Assembly: GCA_022376515.1 (NCBI GenBank)
Contig: WTXI01000121.1
Location: 45,098 to 109,097 of the forward strand
Reading direction: 5' to 3'
DNA from: Lactifluus volemus
Taxonomy: Eukaryota; Basidiomycota; Agaricomycetes; Russulales; Russulaceae
Length of the DNA: 64,000 nucleotides
The position numbers were made by a program, and so were the translations under genes. Shown one piece after another: positions 56,822 through 64,000 of the stretch (the stretch's first letter is position 1; every line of letters begins with the position of its first letter). The notes under the pieces are model-generated. The model was given only the letters and a program-made list of their open reading frames with translations, had not been told where the DNA came from and did no database searches.

Positions 56822-58681
56822 ATGTCTCGGATAGTTACCTCCCCCACCGTCAGTCCACCTCTTTCCCCACCACCTAGCGTGGAACCCGGCCCAATGCAGT
56901 CTCGCCGTGTACAGCACCGCAGGGGATCTTCAAGCGCCGCGGACCCATGGGGTGCAAATATCGAACTGAACATGAATCCTGGTCGAACTACGTCCTGCAA
57001 ACTTACAATCGTGCGCGTCAATCCGACGCCTCAAATTCAGCTCGATGAGCAGCCGCCCTCTCCTCAACATCGTCGACATTTTGGCCTTTCCACTCATTCC
57101 CAGAATCTCCATCGACGCCATGGACATGGTAGCACGGGGAAAACCGAGAATGCGCGTATGAGCTTCGCTTCAGCCTCTTTTGCCCCACCGGGGTCTTCCG
57201 CAGGGCACGGTCCACGCCCGGGAAGCCCGACTCACGGTTTGCATCGACATCCCTCTGTACCCAAGCCACGCCTGTCTGCGGATCAACTCGTTTCGCTTGC
57301 TCAGCAGTCATGTAATCCTCAATCTGCGCCCTCCTCCCCACGCACACCTGGCGAATCAGTTACGGCAACAGCCGGCCTTGGCCGCGCGTCATTCACCGCA
57401 ATTCCTGATGACGTATTTCTTCCCTTTGTGGAACGTGCCGATGAGGTCAAGGCTCTCTTTAGTACTCCGCAACCCGGGGCACGCTTGCTCGCTCTCCTCG
57501 CGCAGACGTTTCCAACCCAGTCTGTGTCCGAACTTCCAGTGACAAATGAAGCAGTGTTCGGTACAGACCCTCGACAATGGTCCTCTGCTCAACTCGAGTA
57601 TTGGATAAAGCAAGTTGACCGGGATACTGCTCCGGATGAGGTCTGGGTTGGCCTCACCCGTCGCTGTGTCCTATATCACAGCGAGCTCATCTGGGAGAGG
57701 ATCAAGGGCGCCCTTGGGGCGCCACCTGAACTCGAGCCTGACGGCTTCGAGGAAGACCCTTTTACCCTGGACAATCCACTTACATTCGACGACCTGAAAT
57801 CGGGCCCTTCTCAGGCTCCAGATTCTCCGGAACAACTTATCGAAGCTCACCCACCTAACCCCGATGCAACGTCTCAGCCGACGCCTGACAATGTATCGGA
57901 ATCCAACACATCGGCTTCTGTGGGGGACGATTCTGTCGTCTCGTTGTCCATCGAGCCCGTACTCCTGAGTACCTCATCTGCGGCCGAACACGACCGTCCG
58001 CCGACACGCCCAGGTGGTCACCGCATGCACGACATTTCTGAGGACGTACAGGGCGAATCCAGCGAAAACGAAGGGGACCGGAGCGGCAGCGGCAGCGAAC
58101 CTACTTCATCCTCGCGCGAGATCATCCAGGGTTTACGCTTTTCGACGGCGCCTGTCCCACCCGGACTGTTCGCGACGGATACTGGGCACATGACCCGATC
58201 ACGCGCCGTTTCTATTTCTACGTTGCCCGTGGCATTACAGCAACCCACTCAAATCCCTGACGAGCCGCCAATGAGGAGAGGCTCGATGGGTGGTTCGCGC
58301 AGGAGGTGGAGCTATGCAGCCTCGAGCGCAAGCAGCGAGCCGTACGATGCAGTCGGTGAGCGTGGGCCAGGCAATCCGCTGTTCCCGAGTAACTTTGCAA
58401 AACTCGCTCTTGGGCCGACGCTTACGGCCAAGTACGTAAAATTACTTGCGCGGTTCCTCTGTTCAGTTTTTCTGACGTATTCCTTATTCCGACCTCCTTG
58501 CAGTAACCCCGCTTTACGTTCGCGCGACTTCCCTCCGGCACCGGCGTTTTCTAACCCACACGCGATCCGGGCTGGAGTCCTACGCGGTCGGCGCGATAAG
58601 CCGAGCTGGGCCGATGATTGGGATCCGTTGAAACATGAGTATGCGGTTACGGCGAGCGAGGGTAGCGTCGGTGGTCATTGA
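56822..58681 (+). CDS. Unrecognised basidiomycete protein, largely disordered, 595 aa
   Basis: Exons 56822-58431 and 58504-58681. The 72-bp intron (GTACGT...TTGCAG) is a multiple of three with no stop, so it could be retained as 24 extra residues. ATG 56822 is the first ATG in this frame. Most of the protein is Ser/Pro/His-rich. One stretch at about residues 195-310 looks folded and conserved in character (FLPFVERADEVKALFSTP, LEYWIKQVDRD, VLYHSELIWERIKGALG). It is helical with spaced Trp/Tyr and I do not recognise the family. Acidic and Ser-rich tracts follow. The last exon has basic and Trp-containing motifs (RGRRDKPSWADDWDPLKHEY). No signal peptide or membrane segment is seen. A regulatory or scaffold role is only a guess. 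Confidence 0.7.
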   Translation: MSRIVTSPTVSPPLSPPPSVEPGPMQSRRVQHRRGSSSAADPWGANIELNMNPGRTTSCKLTIVRVNPTPQIQLDEQPPSPQHRRHFGLSTHSQNLHRRHGHGSTGKTENARMSFASASFAPPGSSAGHGPRPGSPTHGLHRHPSVPKPRLSADQLVSLAQQSCNPQSAPSSPRTPGESVTATAGLGRASFTAIPDDVFLPFVERADEVKALFSTPQPGARLLALLAQTFPTQSVSELPVTNEAVFGTDPRQWSSAQLEYWIKQVDRDTAPDEVWVGLTRRCVLYHSELIWERIKGALGAPPELEPDGFEEDPFTLDNPLTFDDLKSGPSQAPDSPEQLIEAHPPNPDATSQPTPDNVSESNTSASVGDDSVVSLSIEPVLLSTSSAAEHDRPPTRPGGHRMHDISEDVQGESSENEGDRSGSGSEPTSSSREIIQGLRFSTAPVPPGLFATDTGHMTRSRAVSISTLPVALQQPTQIPDEPPMRRGSMGGSRRRWSYAASSASSEPYDAVGERGPGNPLFPSNFAKLALGPTLTAKYVKLLARFLCSVFLTYSLFRPPCSNPALRSRDFPPAPAFSNPHAIRAGVLRGRRDKPSWADDWDPLKHEYAVTASEGSVGGH

Positions 58682-59372
58682 AACTTTGCAAATTGTCCGG
58701 AGCCTAAGGTACTACTGATAAGTCTTTCAAACACGTGGGGCAAAAACAGCAACATCAGTCCCCACTTGGAATTTCCTGTTATTTTGAAGCACATTTGATA
58801 CACAAATCGTGATACTGAACCACTTGCCATGTAACAGTACCATACAGAGAACAAATCGAAGTATCAATCTATCCAGCTGCTTGGACAATCCTTTCTCGTG
58901 TTGCAGATCGGCACGCATTGCGGCGAACTATGCTCGCACCATCCGTATTTCCTTTCTGAAATTCCCAGCGCAGCTACGTGTCATAGGGAAGGGAGGGGCG
59001 TGGCATATATATAGGCCCTACGATAGGGTGTGGGTACAGATGACGAGTCAGGACGTAGCAAATTTTGACTGCATGCTACAAACTTCAAGTACAGGCATTT
59101 ATACGTTTACTACTCTTTCAGCTTGCGATTGCCTCAATTACTGAATACGCGGCGGGGTTCTGTCTGAGGCAAGGGGCCCGGGATCCATCATAATCCATTT
59201 GGAGACGTGCATGAAGTCACGACGTACTAGTGAAGCCTCCACGAGTGACTCTTCACTCTTCAGTGTGCAAAAGAAAATAAGGCATAAGACCTGGAAGATA
59301 ACTCGTGAGATCAAAACGCCTATTAGGTGGAGTCGAAGCCTGGGGTGGCCGGCTCTTGAAATGGCACTGACC
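58682..59372. other. Intergenic interval between convergent genes
   Basis: About 690 bp between the stop of the unrecognised gene (plus) and the stop of NLR-C (minus). It should hold both 3' UTRs. No other feature is recognised. Confidence 0.6.
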
Positions 59373-62300
59373 TTATAAATTGTGAGCGTATACTGAAGCC
59401 CAATTTGATCCATGGACAAAATTCGAAAGATCAAGGCGGGTTACATGTTCCCCTGCAATCCAGACTGTGCTAGGTCGATGAAGACCGCTGCGGTGAAGCT
59501 CGGGTACCCAGAACAAAAGTTCTCTCTCCTCTCCATATATCCAACCGTCGTCTTCGATCCGGGACTGGTCAGTGAAACGGATGTTCTCAGGATGTTCTGT
59601 CGCGACCTTCTTCAGATGTGTATGTCCAGGAATTGCACCCGCTACGGCCTGTACTGTTGACACATCCAACACGCGAATCGTGAGATCGTCTGAGCCCGAT
59701 GCAATGCGCTGCCCATCTGGTGAGAAGGCAACAGAATTGACAAAAAGGGTGTGTCCGGTAAGTGGGCCTGCTACGACCTGTCCTGTTGCCGCATCCCACA
59801 CCCGGATCGTGTGATCGTCCGAGGCCGATGCGATACACTGCCCGTCTGGAGAGAATGCAACAGACAAGACCGATTTGGTGTGTCCAGTAAACGGACCCGC
59901 TACGACCTGTCCTGTTGCCGCATCCCACACGCAAATCGTTTCATCGCCGGAGGCTGATGCGATACACTTCCCGTCCGGTGAGAATGCAACAGAGAAGACA
60001 CAATCGGTGTGTCCAGTAAACGGGCCCGCTACGACCTGTCCTGTTGCCGCATCCCACACGCAAATCGTTCCATTCCATGAAGCAGATGCGATACGCTTCC
60101 CGTCCGGCGAGAATGCAACAGAAGTGACTGGTGAGGTGTGTCCAGTACACGGGCCTGCTACGACCCGTCCTGTTGCCGCATCCCACACGCAAATCGTTTC
60201 ATCGGTGGAGCCCGATGCGATGTGCTTCCCGTCTGGTGAGAATGCAACAGAATTGACCGAAAAGGTGTGTCCAGTAAATGGACCTGCTGCGACTTGTCCT
60301 GTTGCTGCATCCCACACCAGAATCGTTTCATCATACGAGGCCGACGCGATATGCTTCCCGTTCGGCGAGAATGCGACAGACTTAACCGGTCCGCTGTGTC
60401 CAGTAAACGGAGCTACGGCTTGTCCCGTTGCCGCATCCCACACCCGAATCGTGTGATCGCTCGAGGCCGATGCGATATACTTCCCATCCGGTGAGAAGAC
60501 AACAGATTCGACATCAGAGATGTGCCCAGTAAATGGGCCCCCAAGGGTCTGTCTTGTTGCCACATCCCACACGCGAATCGTTTCATTATAAAAGGCCGAT
60601 GCGATCCGCTGCCCGTCCGGAGAAAATGCAAGGGAATGGACGTAGCTGTGTGCAGTAAACGGGCCCGCTACGATCTGTCCTGTTGCCACATCCCACACCC
60701 GAATCGTTTGATCGTCCGAGGCCGATGCGATAATCTTCCCGTCCGGCGAGAATGTAACAAAGTCAACTGATTGGGTGTGTCCAGTAAACGGGCCCGCTAC
60801 GACCTGTCCCGTTGCCGCGTCCCACACCCGAATCGTGTGATCATCCGAGGCCGATGCGATACACTGCCCATCTGGAGAGAATGCAACAGACCGAACTGAT
60901 CCGGTGTGTCCGGTAAACACCGCTACGACCTGCCCTGTTGCCGCATCCCACACCCGAATCGTGTGATCATCCGAGGCAGATGCGATACGCTTCCCGCTCG
61001 GCGAGAATGAAACAGAATAGGCCATTGAGGTGGTAAATGGGCCCGCCACGACCTGTCCCGATGCCACATCCCACACGCGAATTGTGCGATCGCTCGAGCT
61101 CGATGTGAGGCGCTTCCCATCCGGTGAGAATGCAACACACCAGACAGAACCAGTGTGTCCAATAAGCGCTACGGCTTGTCCTGTTGCCGCATCCCATACC
61201 CGAATCGTGTGATCATCCAGGGCCATTGCGACACGCTGCGCGCCTGGTGAAAATGCAACAGCAGAGACCCAATTATCGTGTCCAGTAAACGGACCCGCTA
61301 TGACCTGTCCTGTTGCCGCATCCCACACCCGAATCGTAGCGTCGAACGAGGCCGATAAAATACGCTTCCCGTCCGGCGAAAATGCGACAGATAGGACCTC
61401 ATTTTCAGGTACGAAAATTGTCATTTCCAATGCTGGCCAATGAGACAACTGCCCGCGTTCGAAGGTCAAAGTGCGAGGATATTGTTGAAAGTATTGATTG
61501 AAGATTCGGGAAGAGGTTGGCGCGAAAGGGAGTGCAGAGACATAAATGTGCGGAGCGCTTCTTGCCACTGGCATTCCGAAATATCGCACAAACGCGGTTG
61601 CATCATTCACCAATGCCAACAAATCCTCCACATCCGCTGGGGAAGGCTGTAGAGATTTCATGCAATAGTCAGTACAAGTCATGTCTCGTTAAAGGATGTG
61701 CCTACCTCGTGGTCGGACTGTAACCACGTCTTCAGAGATGACAGTGCTGACAAAGCAACGCTCACACAGTTCTTCACGCTCAGGACTTCCAACCAAAATA
61801 GAAATTTGGCCTCGAACAAGGATTGAAGCTTCGTGAATAGATCGTAGTCGAAAATGAGATGTTCTAAATGATCTCCCCAGAAAATGCAGGCATACGATAG
61901 GCCAGGTGGAATATGTTCTGCGATTCGAGATTCCAGGTCTGGGACATCGCTGTTCGCGACATGTGACGACTCGAGTTGGCAAATATTGAATTTGAGGTTG
62001 TCGAGCATTAAACCAAGGCAGGAATGGGCCAACTGATGGTGGGCATCGCCGAGGTCCACATAAAAGACGCCACTCTTCTTGTTCGTCAGAAAGTCACGAA
62101 ATGAGGTATGGAGAGGAATGATGGGACGCATTTGATCAGATGAAGTCGCATTGCTCAGCAGCGAGCCAAGGTAACATAGAATTCCAAGAACGCGATCGGA
62201 ATCGTCGGGGTCGTCTTTGAATACATGTTGTCGCAAAGCAATCAAGCAACCGATGGAGAGGGGCTCGATTGCAGCAAGAAGTTGTCCCATGACAGATCGA

Positions 62301-64000
62301 AATACAATCTGTGCTTCATCCGATTTGAAGTACCCTTTGAGAACTTCTTCGTACAAATCGTCTAACAGACCTTGTCCATTTCGACCTCGAGAGTGTCCCA
62401 ACATGCGCTGTACGCATTCTCTCTTGCTAAGGCCAAGACTAGCGGGGCTGTTTATGAATCCGCACGCAACAGCTACCCACTGAAACAGGCCCTCGGCTGC
62501 CTTCGTTAGCTTGACACCGTATTCTTCGAACACGTCAGAAGACAGCTCGTTCTGCAGGTACAAGTTAATATCTTTCTCCGTCTTGGCAGCCAGCTGGGCA
62601 TCATCCATGGAGAGGACGCGAGTGGACGACGCATGGGCGAATGCAGATTGAATTCCATTCTCAGGCCTCGAGGTGATGAGGATGCGGAAATTCGAGGGGA
62701 ATTCAGAGAGGCGTTGGGCGAGAAATGTGTGTAATCCTTTGTTACCGATTGCGTCCCCGCTCTCATCCAATCCATCGATCACGATGAGTATCGGATCGCT
62801 AAGCTGCACGTCCTTGAGCGGTTCAAGGAGCAGGCCCTCGAACAGTGTACGATAGTCTCGCGCGTTACGAAGAGAGGTGTCATTCCTAATGACTCTCCCA
62901 AGGGCGAGCTTGAACGCAGGACTACGATCGGAGAGATCACAGGCTAGCGTTGTGAAGAGCTGATACGTCTTGTCTTTAGAGTGCTCCTTTCGCAGAAAAG
63001 CAAAGTAGGAGCCGAGACACTTTCTCTGGAAACGACGCGCGACCTCATGTGCAATCGAGGACTTTCCGGTGCCCGCCTGGCCAAGGATGATGAGCGCACG
63101 TTCAGATTCGGGATTCTCGACCCATTTGATGATGTAGTCGAGGAAATCCTCTCGAGTGCCTTGAAGACAGCGCTTCTCATCTCCGAATGGCCAGCCTCCC
63201 GTATAAGGCAACCCTCTGATGATTGCACCACATTCTATTGCCCCTTGTCAGATCAACAACCTGATTATGTTTTGACCACCGAGACTACGCACCCATTAAT
63301 TCTTGATTTGAGATGTCCACAACCTGTGGCACGGGAGTTCCGCTCTCGATAAGACGTTGACCTGTTTGGGGCAATCTGGATGAGCAATGTCAGAGGATCG
63401 TTCCTTCGAAAGTATGAGTGGGAGACGCCTACGTGTGGTCATTGCGTTGTTGAATGATATGCGCCAAGAGAGATAAAAACAGCCTGGCCTGCAGAACCGT
63501 TTTGTACAAATAGTGAGGATGATACTACTTGGGACATACCTGGAATACTTGAAGGGTATTCGACAATTTTCCATCATACTGCTTGACCTTCCTCAGCATA
63601 TCGGTGCGAAGCAGGACCTTCTTCATCCCCTTCACCTCAGCACATTTTGACAGCGCTGTGTCAATCCCATCCAAGTCGCTTGATTTGAATTAGACCACGG
63701 CGTACATTAGTAAGAAAAAAAGGCACCTCTGAAGGGATCCTAAGACGGTGAGCAGGTCGGATGGCAATTCTTCTTTCTTCAAGCCATGTCTTTGGCACAT
63801 ATTACCTACGTCGACAACGACGTTCCCAACGTTGTGTAGCTTTTCCATTACTACTTCCCACTCTTCCTTGAGCTGTTTCACTTCCTGATTTACAATCATC
63901 AGCACATAGGGTGTTTAAGGTCCGATGGTGCGCTTACATCTTTCATTTTGAGAGCCTGGAGAATGATGCCTGCGACTGGGGAGATATACGGTATCTTTCC
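59373..64000 (-). CDS. NLR-C: helical domain, NACHT NTPase, 14 WD40 repeats (5' end outside window)
   Basis: Minus-strand exons: beyond 64000-63938, 63884-63727, 63678-63540, 63488-63433, 63375-63293, 63234-61706 and 61646-59373. All junctions are in frame. The partial N-terminal domain reads GKIPYISPVAG, MKDEVKQLKEEW, SDLDGID and KQYDGKLSNILQVFQ, as in NLR-A. NACHT motifs are GQAGTGKS, LIVIDGLDE and ITSRPE. Fourteen WD40 units follow, then the conserved tail (DGWIYGE, LHRPSTVWIAG). Compared with NLR-A and NLR-B, one N-terminal intron and nine codons are missing: exon 63488-63433 joins QQRN directly to DHT. The gene faces NLR-A and NLR-B from the far side of the window. The start codon and first part of the helical domain lie beyond the edge. 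Confidence 0.9.
59640..61420 (-). repeat. WD40-coding tandem repeats of NLR-C (about 129 bp unit)
   Basis: Fourteen units with a constant framework (VAFSPDGK, IASAS, IRVWDAATGQ). The variable positions after GH read DNWVSA, TGSVWC, TQSVDF, ISDVES, SGPVKS, TFSVNS, TSPVTS, TDCVFS, TKSVLS and TLFVNS. Four units are one to three residues shorter in the turn before GH (AVALIGH, AVAPFTGH). Confidence 0.9.

Overview
The window is nuclear DNA from a filamentous basidiomycete, almost certainly an Agaricomycete (mushroom or wood-decay lineage). The reasons are the many 47-75 bp spliceosomal introns, NACHT-WD40 receptors of the large Agaricomycete type, multicopy secreted S53 (sedolisin/tripeptidyl-peptidase) proteases, a trichodiene-type sesquiterpene synthase and a Copia element. 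The species cannot be named from the sequence.

Layout. 0-4.4 kb is a conserved housekeeping block: a class II eIF4E, convergent with PAF1, which is divergent from an SFH5-type Sec14 protein across a 140-bp shared promoter. 5.2-17.2 kb holds two tandem NOD-like receptors (NLR-A, NLR-B), each with a helical N-terminal domain, a NACHT NTPase and 14 WD40 repeats. 17.2-34.8 kb is a head-to-tail array of four S53 protease genes in fragmentary repeated spacers; one spacer carries a poly(A)-tailed insertion with a 13-bp target-site duplication. 35.2-42.3 kb is a Gfo/Idh/MocA sugar (dihydrodiol/xylose) dehydrogenase gene split by a full-length Copia retrotransposon with identical LTRs. 42.5-45.7 kb has a triose-phosphate/nucleotide-sugar-type transporter and a TRIP4/ASC-1-type zinc-finger gene. 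46.4-47.8 kb is a sesquiterpene synthase broken by a local inversion. 47.8-56.8 kb is gene-poor, with a small C2H2 gene and a LINE 3' remnant. 56.8-58.7 kb is an unrecognised, mostly disordered protein. The right edge (59.4 kb to beyond 64 kb) is a third receptor, NLR-C, on the minus strand and cut by the window end.

How the parts relate. The three receptors share one architecture, one splice pattern (apart from an in-frame deletion in NLR-C) and the same number of WD40 repeats. The repeats are near-identical except at a few surface positions, as expected of nonself-recognition receptors that evolve by repeat shuffling and selection. They bracket a rapidly rearranging segment (protease array, retroelement, inversion) between conserved single-copy genes. 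This looks like an accessory, fast-evolving locus rather than a biosynthetic operon, and I see no evidence that the proteases and receptors act in one pathway. All exon coordinates were derived by hand from splice-site consensus and reading-frame continuity.
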